Origin: Bidens hawaiensis
Lineage: Eukaryota; Streptophyta; Magnoliopsida; Asterales; Asteraceae
Reading direction: 5' to 3'
Assembly (NCBI GenBank): GCA_021521415.1
Contig: JAIQDT010003023.1
Span: forward strand, 144,766 to 208,765
Length of the DNA stretch: 64,000 nt
Positions within the stretch are counted from its first letter, which is position 1; every line of letters begins with the position of its first letter. The notes below the pieces were generated by a model. That model did not search any database. It was given only the letters and a program-made list of their open reading frames with translations, and was not told the DNA's origin. Below are positions 23,440 to 34,235 of this stretch, piece after piece. Position numbers and translations under genes: made by a program.

Positions 23440-25130
23440 ACTACGGATGTGCTAAAAATAGTTTAATAATTATTAACTAAATTAACTTAAAATAGACAAT
23501 AAGTAATACTCTAGTCTAAAACTCGACTAAATTACTAACCTACAAGTGAACCGATCGACTCTAGTAAAGCTAAGTAAGTCCAAATATCGAGCCCACAAGA
23601 CTCTCTAAATTACGTTTATTTGCTAATTAGACTCAACTACAGACACGGCTTATTAATGTAGATTTGTTTGAGGGGGTTTTGTTTAAAATATAAAAATTAA
23701 ACTAATTATTAAAAACTAAGTTAAGAAAATAAGTAATTTAAACGAAAACACAAGTTTGTTGATTAAATAAGATGACTATGAGAAAACTACCTAGGCTAGA
23801 ATTCCCTAATTTCAGCTGTTAATAAACCGGAAAAACTATTTTGTTATGGACTGGGATCGTAAAATATACACTTAAAAGAAAACCCAAACAGGACATCTGA
23901 CCCTTCTCAAGAAGAAACCTATGGGTTTCTAATAAGTTTTAACGCACACCAGTATCAAAAATCAAGTTCCCTTACGGTCACCTAATTAATTAGGACTTAG
24001 TTCCTTTATAATGAAATTCTACCTTACAGCGCAGAAATCAAAGGCAACTCAATATATTTAATTGATTTAATAGACAATAATAACTAATCAAACCTAGACG
24101 AACTCCTTACGAAGAACTAAATCTAGCAAGATTAAATAATAAAGATCTATCAATAACATATCACTTTAAAGATTTTAGGTTAGCAGCACATTTAAGTTTA
24201 TTTGACAATATTATTCCTATGATCTTATCATGAAATCAATTATAAAATAATCAAGAACACGAAGTAATTGACCTAATAACAACATATCATATGACAAACA
24301 ATAATCAAGGAAACTATGGAATAAAACTCATCAAACAATCCTAGGTACCCATATGCATCAATTTAATATAGTTAAATCTTTTATTAAATCATAAAAACCA
24401 CAACGATAAATAATCCCAAGTCAAATCACAACGTCAAAGTAGGCTCATCATAAGCCTAAGTAGTTCATGCAATTTAGCTAAGCATCTTAAGTTTAAACAA
24501 AACAATCAAAGAAGAATTCATGGTGATAATAAAGGAAAACGAAAGAAAACAAAAGATAGAACCCGTGTTCTTCATCTTCAAACAATGAGCACTCCACCAA
24601 ATAATTCTTCAACTCTAAAACCTTCAAAAGTTGCAATCCTAAGCCTTGGAACTCCACAAATTCGGATGGCTTCTTCAGGTTATGTTAAGGTTGAGTTTAG
24701 GGTCTTTATATAGGAAAAATCAAGCCCAAACCCTAAAAATCATAGGAAGGTTCTGGAAGTTAGCCCACCGCACCGCGCGGCGGGCCTGGCCCCACCCCGT
24801 CGCGCAACGCTCCGGCAATTGGAGAGAGGAACCGGCCTGGTCCGGTCCGGTTCATTCTTGGTCTAGTCCGGCTTGTTTCCTGATCCTCCGGTTCTCCGGT
24901 TTGACTCATTTTCACTTATTTTTCGTCCTCTTTTCACCACAACTGAAACCCAGAACCTAAAATATAAAAATATTTTATTAATATACAAATCTTACATAAA
25001 ACCGAACAAAACTAATAAAATATTAAATAAAATATACACGAGATTTATGTATATTAAACATTATATCAACTACTAAAATACATTAATAGTAAGATAAATT
25101 ATTAATTTAGGTTAAACTTTTAACTTAAAT
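23440..25130 (-). repeat. Old degenerate LTR related to the one at 39692-41306
   Basis: Blocks appear in the same order as in the 1.6-kb solo LTR: an AAGTGWACCGRTCG-like opening with AGTCC-AAATATCGAG (about 23555-23595), GAGAAAACTACCTAGG (about 23778), long A-rich CAATAA sequence, then a minus-strand TATA box (CCTATATAAAGACCC, about 24700) and a pyrimidine/A-rich end. A GC-rich patch (24765-24900) is private to this copy. The boundaries are approximate and I found no target duplication. Confidence 0.45.
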
Positions 25131-25242
25131 TAAAACGTTACATGACAAAATTAAAAAAAAACATTACTAAAGAAGAATATGAGTCTATTATTCTTCCATG
25201 CGTCAAAATTTCAAATAGCAAAAACATTACAATATGTAAATT

Positions 25243-25931
25243 TCGGGCTGTAAACGAACCGAACGAATATGAACAAGGCTTGTTCATGTTCGTTCGTTAA
25301 GAAAATAATGTGTTCACGAACGGTTCACGAACACTTACCGAACGAGATTTTATATTCGTGTTCGTTAATTAAGGAAATTAATGTGTTCACGAACACAAAC
25401 GAACACAAATAAAATCGGCAGAGCTTAGAGATTAAGACCGATGTATTCATCAATGTGAAAAATGAAAGCATGTAACAATTCGAATGAACACGGACAAAGG
25501 AATGTTCGTGTTCGTTCATTTAACTTTAAAAGAACGTGGACACTTAATCAAACAAATATTTTTGTTCATGTTCGTTTATTTAAAAAGAGACATTTGTGTT
25601 CGTTTGTTTAAAATTTAAACGAACATAACTGAACAAAAATAAACGAACATACATGAACAAATGTAAATGAACACAATAAACATAAACGAACTTAAATGAA
25701 AAAACTTAAATAAACACAAATTAACAAATATAAAACATTTAAGCAGATGACCTATCTAGATAATATTTAATTATTTTCTATTAACACATAAACGAACATA
25801 AATAAACAGACATAAACGGACATAAATAAACAAGCATAAACGAACGTTCATGAACACAAATGAACGAACGGAACATTCCGCCGAACGGTTCACGAATAGT
25901 TCACCGAACGTTCGGTTCGTTTATAGGCCTA
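25243..25931. mobile_element. Terminal-inverted-repeat element made of GTTCGTGAAC-type repeats
   Basis: The ends are inverted copies of GGSCTRTAAACGAACCGAACG (25245-25265 and 25909-25929). The interior is almost entirely short degenerate repeats of GAACG/CGTTC and TGTTCGT motifs in both orientations, so the element can fold on itself. No ORF has coding character and I could not read a clear target duplication. It resembles hAT-like MITEs in layout (see 55893-56286). Confidence 0.65.
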
Positions 25932-26044
25932 CATGCAATGGCTTGCATGCTTAAATTTAGAATAGTGCACGGTACAACGAATATGGTGTAGGCGTGAAAG
26001 CAACATTTATGATTATATTAAGAGGGCCAGAGGGGTATTGTTAC

Positions 26045-27036
26045 TGAAGAGGTAGGTCCCAGCAGAGCCCAGTTGGACCCGCAAGACTCACCTTAAACAG
26101 GGACGTCTGCGCAGAAACCAACTGGATCCGCAGGACCAACCATGCTCAGAGACGTGACGTCCTTACGCGCAGTACGCAAGCTGGTCCCGCAGGAAATGCC
26201 TCCCAATGGTGAAGGACTCCGCCTGTCCCCGCAGCCTCGGATACAAGCCATTAGGGAAGGCCACCCGCGCAGCAAGGCTACACGCACAAGGCACTTAGCT
26301 CTCAATCGTTCAGTGTCACCTGAAGGAATGAGCGAAGCCGGGAACAATCCCGCACAAGGGCGGGAGGGGGAATACTCCCGCCCAAATAAGCCAGTCCGTA
26401 CGATACGGGAAGATCTTCTGTACTGTACTTGACGAGGTATGGGAAAAAGATCTGACTAAAGATACGACAGCTTATAGACAACAGTATGGCGAGCAGCATG
26501 CTCCTACACTGTATGTCACTATTAGCCGCTGCCTACTCACCAACTCTTGTCATACCACGTGCGTAGCTGACAGTTGGTGGAAAAGGAATAGTATACAGCA
26601 GGCCTGGTCGCTATCAGCCGCTACCTACCCACCAACTACCAGCAGGGCACGTGCGTAGGCTACTGTTGGTGAACAGGAACACTGTTGCAGCCGGCCATAC
26701 CTCCTTGGAAACCTACCTTCGGCTATAAATACCACAAATGGTATGACCATCTGATCTTATCATATCTTATCACATTATCATCATATTATACTTGATATCT
26801 GCTCTAGCAATCTCTTAATATACTTTTATATTTAAAGAGCAATCTAGTCTGATTCTCACGCCGGAGGGTGGTCACAAGGAGGAACCCCCCCCCCCCTTCT
26901 CAGTGACGAGCTCACGGTGTCTGTTTTGCAGGTTATCAGAAGAACCATCTTCCAAGGGTCTAACCCCTCGTGGGAAACATCTATCTAACCCCCAGGTTAT
27001 CAGTAATCTGTCGTGGGTCTGGTTAGTGTTTCTTCA
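26045..27036 (+). repeat. 5' LTR of non-autonomous element
   Basis: Ends are TG...CA. It contains two G-box palindromes and a TATA box (CTATAAATACC, about 26722-26732). A run of 12 C lies at about 26886-26897, in what should be R/U5. Confidence 0.92.
26538..26671. promoter_or_regulatory. Two G-box-centred palindromes in U3
   Basis: In the first unit CACCAACT (26538-26545) and AGTTGGTG (26572-26579) flank a G-box CACGTG (26556-26561). The second unit has CACCAACT (26630-26637), CACGTG (26648-26653) and TTGGTG (26666-26671). G-boxes bind bZIP and bHLH factors. The pair ends about 50 bp upstream of the TATA box and is repeated in the 3' LTR (32538-32671). Confidence 0.65.
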
Positions 27037-27054
27037 TTGGCGCCATCCGTGGGA
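27037..27054 (+). other. Primer-binding site
   Basis: TTGGCGCCATCCGTGGGA directly follows the LTR, as in gypsy elements primed by a tRNA 3' end. Confidence 0.8.
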
Positions 27055-27470
27055 GGTAAAGTTTCGCCATCCTACTAAGTGCAAGTGACGGTTCCACCCG
27101 CACAATCACGAAAGAGGAAGCAAAACTTCACACCTATTATCAACCACGTTCAAAGGTTAACTTATCCTCAAAAGATGAGGAAAACCTACACGCAGGTCAG
27201 ATAAAGGTAAAGTTTCGCCATCCTACTAAGTGCAAGTGACGGTTCTACCCGCACAATCACGAAAGAGGAAGCAAAACTTCACACCTATTATCAACCACGT
27301 TCAAAGGTTAACTTATCCTCAAAAGATGAGGAAAACCTACACGGAGGTCAGATAAGGGTAAAGTTTCGCCATCCTACTAGGTGCAAGTGACGGTTCTACC
27401 CGCACAATCACGAAAGAGGAAGCAAAACTTCACACCTATTATCAACCACGTTCAACAGGTTAACTTATTC
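27055..27470. repeat. Tandem repeat, 151-bp unit, about 2.75 copies
   Basis: Units begin GGTAAAGTTTCGCCATCCTA at 27055, 27206 and 27357. They are nearly identical, so the array is recent. Each unit contains CCTCAAAAGATGAGG, a small hairpin. The unit starts directly after the primer site, so the array sits in the 5' leader of the genomic RNA and downstream of the antisense gene's stop. Confidence 0.85.
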
Positions 27471-27687
27471 TACACTTGGAAAATTGCTAATTTAAACTAA
27501 GTATGCAAGTCATAAGTTTATAAAGCAAGAAACCCAAAGAAGGAAATAACAATCTTATACGCAAAAAGATTAATATTTCACAAATGAATTATTACAAGAA
27601 TGGCCGGGTAACTACCCGCCTACGAAAAGAAGAAAATAAATCTATACAAGCTAAAACTATCCTAGCAGTGGGAAGGGATCTTCAGGA

Positions 27688-30600
27688 TCAGGCTTCAGGG
27701 CCACTTCCACTTGGACCAGCCCCATCGGTAGAGCGTGGCAGTTCAAGGAAAGCTTTGAGGATAGCTAGCCCATCATCAGCAGCAGCTACTTGGTTCACCT
27801 TCTCCACCACTGGATGCGGGAAGGCGGCGTATTGATTTACTGCTTGGTCGTATATGGCTTCAGTATCAACATTGTACAAAGGGAAGTTGGAAGGCGGGAA
27901 GCCTTTCTCAACGAACCCTAGACCAAGCAGGAAGCCGGCCCGTTCCCCATCCTCGTGAAAAGCGTTGAGGGCTGCGCTCATGGCATCATCGTAAGTAGTC
28001 TCTGAGAAGACCCGATGCACAACCTACAAAGAAAATATACAAGTGTCAAACACCTTTTCTATGTACAAAGGAAAGCGTGAAGACGTAAAGCTAAACATAC
28101 CTGAGGCAACGCCTCTCGAAGAAGCCATTCCTTGGCAACCAGAGCTTCTTGGAGGGCGACTTGAGCTTGGGTGCAGGCGCGTTCGGCTGCGCTTTTGTTA
28201 AGGTTGGCAAGTAGCACTTCCTTTGCAGCAGCCTCTTCAACGCCCTTAAGCTTCCGCTCGGTGTGATCAAGCACGCCCCTCTGGTCCAGGATTTCTTGAA
28301 GCTTCTTGGCATCCTCCATCGCCAAGGCATCATGAGCACGTTGGAGAGCCTCCAATTTGGCCTTGAGCTCCTCGTTCTCCACGCGTAAAGGCTCAGCAAC
28401 GGCTTCAGCCTTGGTGGCCCTCTCGGTTGCGTTCCTCGCAGTCTCCTTAGCCAGCCGAAGCTGTTCGTTAACAGCTTGGGCAGCCTTGGAGCGGGCCTCG
28501 AGTCGCGCTTGAACCTCAACCTCGAGGGCCTTGAAGGCCTTCTCCTTCTCCGCAGCAGCTGCGGCCAACTTTTGGTTCTCCTCCCGAAGAGCCCGCGCTT
28601 GAGATACGTCTTTGGCGCGAGCTGCTTTTAACTTGTCGTTTTCACGACAAAGCAGCTCGACGCGTGGCTGCATCCGGGCCTGGAGAACCCGAAGCTCATT
28701 GGTTAGCCTACCCTCCTGGTAGCTAGCCATGGCTTCCCCCCAACGCACCATGGGGAGCAGCGTGGCGAGCCCATTCCACGCACTCCACAGGGGTACGAAG
28801 GGTTGTTCCTCGGCGTATGTTCCATCGCGGAACATACACTTCATTGGAATCCGACACTGCAAAAACAAAAAAGCAGTTAGGAAAAGATGATAAAAAATAA
28901 AAGTGAAAAAGGGCCAAAGGAACCCTACGCACCTGTAGGGTCTATAACAGGCCGATAGCCGCCGAACCCATCACCTGAACCCAAAGGAAACCCATCCAAA
29001 AGGTCAGGCAGATGGGAAGGTGGCAAAGATTGGCGAGTACTCCCATGCGTACCTGATGGGCCGGCCGTCGGTGCCGGTGGCGGGGGCATGGTGGCAACCG
29101 CCGCAGTCGCTGCCAGCAGAATCTGCAGCAATCGTAACCGCCGGCTCGGTAAAAGATGCTGTAAAAATCGCACTTACCACCGGCGGTGACGTCATCTTGG
29201 CTGGAACAGTCGGCTCAAGGGACTGAGCAACTGATCCAGCGGAAGCAGGCGCAGGCGCCTGGGTCGTCGCCTCAGGTAGGCTGACCGAGCCTACCGTCAT
29301 CGGCGGAGAGGTACTCCTCTGCGCTCCACCCTGGAATGCGTCAACATCCACGCCTGCACAAGAAGATAAGGGTTAATAAATTTATGAAGTATGATAAATC
29401 TACGAAAACAAGGATGTTTGTACTTACGGGTTTTCTTGAGCCTAACGTACGGACGGGCGGGGACGAGCCCGATGGAGCCGGTCTCTTGATGCCGGTCACC
29501 GTCGTCGTCAATGGTTCTCCGGAGGTAACAGTCGTAGCCTCCGGAACAGTGGTCTTCTCACCACCAGGGTTCCCCGCCACCTCTTCACTATCTGACTCGC
29601 TGTCAGATAGGACCACTGGATCGGCTGTGGAGGCCACCTTCTCCTTCCCTTTCCCACCGGAAGCCTTCCTCTTCCGCACCAGCGGAGGACCATCTGCGGA
29701 TTCCTCAGAAGAAGACAGGATGTCAGGAATTCCAGCAGCGGGTACAGCATTGAGGGGTTGAGGATAGAGTATCGCCTTACCTGGCCGCCGTTGGCTCAGG
29801 ATCTCGTGGCCCAGCGGATAGACCTCCACAAACCGATCCGCCGTTTGCTCCAGGATGGGCAACTCGTTCTCGTCAAGAGCACGAGTACCCACCCGCACGG
29901 GACCGTCAGCTTCCCGCGGGTACAGGAGCGACTCCAAATTGTTCCCCTCTGAAAGAAAAGCAGTTAGAAGACAAACTCATATCAGCAAAAAAGACAAGAC
30001 ATACCATAAGGAATAGAGTTCAAACCGTATTCGAGAAGGATGGGAAACCGGGACGCATCCTTCCATACCCGGCTCATCCCCAGCATCACCATCCCGGACT
30101 CCGCAAACCGGTAAACCGGAGATTGGACCCGGGATATCTTCGCGAACCATTCCGCCTCCTGGTAGCTGGAAGCATGAAGGCTCGGAAGCGCTTGCCCCTT
30201 CTTAAACTTCATGGCAATGGGGATGGCACGGGCAGAAACGTAGAAGAACTCCCGCTTCCACGATCGGAGACTGCGCTCGGTCACGCAGATCTTCAAACCC
30301 TTAATACGGGTTGTCAAGGTGTACCACCCCTGGATGCACCTCCAAGTATAGAAGGTCATCAGGCGGTCCACATAGGGCTCAATACCCAGAATCCGGCACA
30401 CCCACTCGAAGTGCCGGATCTTGGCAATCGCCATCGGATGCAACTCGGTTAGGTGCACACCGTGCCTCTCCAGGACACGGTACACAAACTTTGTCAATGG
30501 GAACCTAAGGTTCCCATAAACAAAGAATGCAGCATATACCCCGATCTTGCCACTGGGGGCATCGTACACAGTCTGGTGGGGTTCAGGAAACTCAGGCTCA

Positions 30601-30719
30601 AGAGACTCAAGCATGAATTTCCTGACAACGTACTGGTACTGATCGACAGGTAGAGCACACTGGCACTCGCCAGCAGTACTCCTATCGTCGGCTACAGCTT
30701 CAGCATCATTGGAAGACAT
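27688..30719 (-). CDS. Antisense six-exon gene, gypsy-type-transposon domain plus coiled coil
   Basis: Inferred exons are 30719-30005, 29948-29428, 29330-29178, 29122-28933, 28856-28101 and 28023-27688. Donors are GTATGT, GTAAGT, GTAAGT, GTGCGT and GTATGT; acceptors end CTTTCAG, TTCCAG, CTGCAG, TTGCAG and TTTGTAG. All phases agree and the exons total about 889 codons if one surplus base in the C-run at 28752-28755 is discounted. Exon 1 (MSSNDAEAVADD; GKIGVYAAFFVYGNLRFPLT; LHPMAIAKIRHFEWVCRILG) matches the plant 'putative gypsy type transposon' domain (PF04195 type). Exon 2 is acidic/Ser-rich (SDSESDSEEVAG), exons 3-4 are Pro-rich, exon 5 holds NEVYVPRWNIRRGT and then a roughly 200-residue coiled coil, and exon 6 ends PRSTDGAGPSGSGPEA. 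Two introns are only 55-56 nt. The biochemical role is unknown. The antisense orientation keeps the introns from being spliced out of the element's genomic RNA. Confidence 0.8.
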
Positions 30720-30835
30720 ATTGCAGAGAGAAGAAAACGATTTCGGGAAAATGCTTGCCTGAAAAGGGGAGTATTTGCCGGAAATCGCTAAAGAAGAGAA
30801 GGGTGAAAGTGTGGATTACAAAGAACCCTCTCCCC

Positions 30836-30845
30836 CTTTATATAG
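30836..30845 (-). promoter_or_regulatory. TATA box of the antisense gene
   Basis: The minus strand reads CTATATAAAG followed by a G/A-rich stretch, about 117 bp upstream of the ATG at 30719. It gives the antisense gene its own promoter, independent of the LTRs. Confidence 0.7.
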
Positions 30846-31204
30846 TAATCGCAATTAATGCGGTGAATTAAATGCGGAGGAGAGAGAAATCGAAGGTGCA
30901 ATGAAACTATGACACGTGGCAAAAAGCAAGCTGGAAACAGCTGTTGAAAGGACGTGTGCCAGTAATTTCGCGGCCACGCGCCCGAAAAATCGCGCCCACG
31001 CGCCTGAAAAGCGTCTGGAATGACCATGTACTGTCACGTCACCATAACTTCCTGCACGTCCTGACACAGTCAGAAGAAACCGTCGCACGACGTTTCAGAG
31101 GTTTGGACTGTTCCTATCTTTCCACCAACCCTTCGAATTTCAAAATTCAAATTTTGAAAATATTAAAAAGTAAGCGGGAAAATACCCCTTACCTTGGCAA
31201 ACAA

Positions 31205-31670
31205 GTAACCGTAAGACGGATGCGGGTACAGTGTAAAGGCAAAACCCTTCACATACCTAGCACCCGCAGGGAATTGAAGCCAAGTAAAACCTTGGCAAAT
31301 AAGCAACCATAAGACGGACGCGGGTACAGTGTAAAGGCAAAACCCTTCACATACCTAGCACCCGCAGGGAATTGAAGCCAAGTAAACTTTGGCGAACAAG
31401 TAACCGTAAGACGGATGCGGGTACAGTGTAAATGCAAAACCCTTCACATACCTAACACCCGCAGGGAATTGAAGCCAAATATTCCTCGGCAACCAAGTAA
31501 CTATAAGACGGGTGCGGGTACAGTGTAAAGGCAAAACCCTTCACATACCTAGCACCCGCAGGGAATTGACGCCAGGAATACCTTGGAAGTAAAGTAACCG
31601 TAAGACGAGCGCTGGTACAGTGTTAAGGCAAAACCCTTCACATACCTAGCGCTCCGCTGGGAATTGAAAC
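31205..31670. repeat. Five-unit hairpin array with co-varying stems, 97-bp period
   Basis: Each unit has an outer inverted repeat separated by exactly 34 nt: TGCGGGT/ACCCGCA in unit 1 (31221/31262), CGCGGGT/ACCCGCA in unit 2 (31319/31360), TGCGGGT/ACCCGCA in unit 3 (31416/31457) and unit 4 (31513/31554), and GAGCGCT/AGCGCTC in unit 5 (31607/31648). Inside lies a second stem, TGTAAAGG/CCCTTCACA, with a CAAAA loop. Unit 5 has changed both arms while staying complementary. The array is about 370 bp upstream of the antisense TATA box and in the 3' untranslated part of the sense RNA. Confidence 0.8.
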
Positions 31671-31679
31671 CAAGAAGGA

Positions 31680-32027
31680 TCTTCTGGGCAATGCTTGCGG
31701 AAACGGAAATAACATCCCCGCATAGCGGGAACGTCGAGAACTACGTTGTTTGAAGCTCCAGGATGGAATTGGTGGTTTTAACATAATTGATCACTATGTT
31801 CAAAACTACCAAAACCTCATGGAGAGTCCACACAAGTGGGACTCAACGCTCCTGACTTGCGAGGAGGTTACAGACCTACCCGCATCATACCCAAAGACCA
31901 AGCAGGAAACTCGGGAATTTCTGCAAGTGACAAGGACTTCCGCGGGAAAACCTTAAAAAACTCTTCAAAACCCTTTGCTTAAGTCCAAAAGTTCACCTCA
32001 CTTTATTAAACACGCATGAGAAGAACA
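31680..32027 (+). other. 3' non-coding region of non-autonomous element
   Basis: No supported ORF. The sequence links the hairpin array to the polypurine tract. Confidence 0.5.
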
Positions 32028-32044
32028 TTGGACTGGGGGGGACT
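32028..32044 (+). other. Polypurine tract
   Basis: TGGACTGGGGGGGACT immediately precedes the 3' LTR. Confidence 0.75.
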
Positions 32045-33036
32045 TGAAGAGGTAGGTCCCAGCAGAGCCCAGTTGGACCCGCAAGACTCACCTTAAACAG
32101 GGACGTCTGCGCAGAAACCAACTGGATCCGCAGGACCAACCATGCTCAGAGACGTGACGTCCTTACGCGCAGTACGCAAGCTGGTCCCGCAGGAAATGCC
32201 TCCCAATGGTAAAGGACTCCGCCTGTCCCCGCAGCCTCGGATACAAGCCATTAGGGAAGGCCACCCGCGCAGCAAGGCTACACGCACAAGGCACTTAGCT
32301 CTCAATCGTTCAGTGTCACCTGAAGGAATGAGCGAAGCCGGGAACAATCCCGCACAAGGGCGGGAGGGGGAATACTCCCGCCCAAATAAGCCAGTCCGTA
32401 CGATACGGGAAGATCTTCTGTACTGTACTTGACGAGGTATGGGAAAAAGATCTGACTAAAGATACGACAGCTTATAGACAACAGTACGGCGAGCAGCATG
32501 CTCCTACACTGTATGTCACTATTAGCCGCTGCCTACTCACCAACTCTTGTCATACCACGTGCGTAGCTGACAGTTGGTGGAAAAGGAATAGTATACAGCA
32601 GGCCTGGTCGCTATCAGCCGCTACCTACCCACCAACTACCAGCAGGGCACGTGCGTAGGCTACTGTTGGTGAACAGGAACACTGTTGCAGCCGGCCATAC
32701 CTCCTTGGAAACCTACCTTCGGCTATAAATACCACAAATGGTATGACCATCTGATCTTATCATATCTTATCACATTATCATCATATTATACCTGATATCT
32801 GCTCTAGCAATCTCTTAATATACTTTTATATTTAAAGAGCAATCTAGTCTGATTCTCACGCCGGAGGGTGGTCACAAGGAGGAACCCCCCCCCCCCTTCT
32901 CAGTGACGAGCTCACGGTGTCTGTTTTGCAGGTTATCAGAAGAACCATCTTCCAAGGGTCTAACCCCTCGTGGGAAACATCTATCTAACCCCCAGGTTAT
33001 CAGTAATCTGTCGTGGGTCCGGTTAGTGTTTCTTCA
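32045..33036 (+). repeat. 3' LTR of non-autonomous element
   Basis: Same length as 26045-27036, with four differences. It is followed by GTTAC, the target duplication. Confidence 0.92.
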
Positions 33037-33041
33037 GTTAC

Positions 33042-33713
33042 CAAGTACCAACTAACCTCACAAGTTGCAAAATCGTTAAATTGAATGAATATAAGTTATA
33101 ACTATTTAACCTTGAAGCGTCGATGACGTTAAGATTGCTACAATTTATTAACTCGATTGTGCATACACATGTTCCAACATCTCATTCATTTGCATCAACT
33201 AAGAAAACTAATGCTTATGTTTTAGTTTGCATAAATGCCGCCTTAGATCAAACTATCTTAGCCCCAAAGTGGTTGAGGTGATATCTTAGGTTCAAGTTTC
33301 ACATGCGACAAAAAATAGAGGGTTCCAGGTTGGCTAATGAGATTTCTCCCCGATAGTGGGTTTCCTTCTGAAGCTGGAATCAAAATGATTGTATGGGTTA
33401 GTGTCCGCCAGTGATCAAGTGGCTGTTAAAAATATATGCATCCAACCATAGCTGATTTACAACTGATACACATTAATACATCTAATAATGTAAGATGGAT
33501 GAATAATAACGCCTTTGTAAACAAATCACAGTTGAGAGCTCAGCTTTGGTTGTTAAAACAAGGAAGTTACTCTACAATATTAACCCAAAACCACTAGTTA
33601 TGGCGTGCCTCCGCTTTGCTTTCATTTAAGAAAAAATATTGGCAAGACGTTGCAACTTGGTTAATACTTTAGTGATGTGTTATATTTTTCAAAATTAAAA
33701 TTTGGTCACGGTA
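33042..33713. other. Unassigned flank
   Basis: A/T-rich, no coding potential and no recognisable element ends. It is contiguous with 25932-26039 before the LTR element inserted. Confidence 0.4.
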
Positions 33714-33721
33714 GTTGAGTT

Positions 33722-34227
33722 TAGAGGTGTAAATGAGAAAATGCGTTCATGAGTTGCTCGAAATCGGCTAGCTATAAGCTCAAATCTAGTCAAGCTTAAG
33801 CAACCTCGAGCCTAAAAAGATACTCGTCAAGTCAGAGCCAAGTTTCACTTATCATGCTCAACAAGCTTGGAAGCCTAAACAAGCCTATTAGTTATATAAT
33901 ATCTATTTAACAAACAAGTAAAAGTTCAAATAAAGCATGTTTGCCTTCTGGTTTGATGCAAACAATACTATACTTGGTTCATCTTAATCAAAATTTTATA
34001 TTATATTATGCATACACATAATAACTATTGCTATATGTTTAATTATGATAAAAACTAATTAAATAATATATATTATGTTATATATAAATAAATTAAGTGA
34101 GAAATAATAGACAAGCGAGTCATGCTTTAGAAGAGAGCTCAAAACAAGACAATCTTGAGATTGATATATTGTAAGTTAAATGCGTCGAGCTCGAACTTAG
34201 GCAAGCTAGGCTCATTTTCACCATGTA
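33722..34227. mobile_element. Old hAT-like MITE built of GCTCGAGC-type repeats
   Basis: The left end TAGAGGTGTAAATGAG is mirrored imperfectly by CTCATTTTCACCATGTA on the right. Candidate 8-bp target duplications are GTTGAGTT (33714-33721) and ATTAAGTT (34228-34235), matching at 6 of 8. The interior repeats GAGC/GCTC, AAGCTTGGCAAGC-like and CTCGAG motifs in both orientations. No ORF. Confidence 0.55.
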
Positions 34228-34235
34228 ATTAAGTT

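Larger units (their letters stand above)
26045..33036 (+). mobile_element. Young non-autonomous LTR retrotransposon carrying an antisense gene
   Basis: Two 992-bp LTRs (TGAAGAGG...TTCTTCA) differ at only four positions by my count (26211, 26487, 26792 and 27020 and their partners 6000 bp on), all transitions, with no indels. An exact target duplication GTTAC lies at 26040-26044 and 33037-33041. A gypsy-like primer site (TGGCGCCATCCGTGGG) and a polypurine tract (CTGGGGGGGACT) fix plus-strand orientation. The 5-kb interior has no gag, protease, RT or integrase. It has a tandem repeat, a large minus-strand spliced gene and a hairpin array. It must have been mobilised in trans, probably by a Tat-lineage relative. 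Confidence 0.93.

Noticed and set aside
24765..24900. GC-rich patch as a possible CpG-island promoter.
   Set aside because: It lies inside the old LTR downstream of a minus-strand TATA box, with no gene nearby.
29336..29761. Plus-strand 141-codon frame opposite exon 2 of the antisense gene.
   Set aside because: A shadow of the GC-rich antisense exon. It has no start context, domain or splice support.
31205..31670. Regular repeat-spacer look of the array suggested a CRISPR-like pattern.
   Set aside because: The whole unit is repeated with no unique spacers, in a plant retrotransposon; it is a tandem hairpin repeat.
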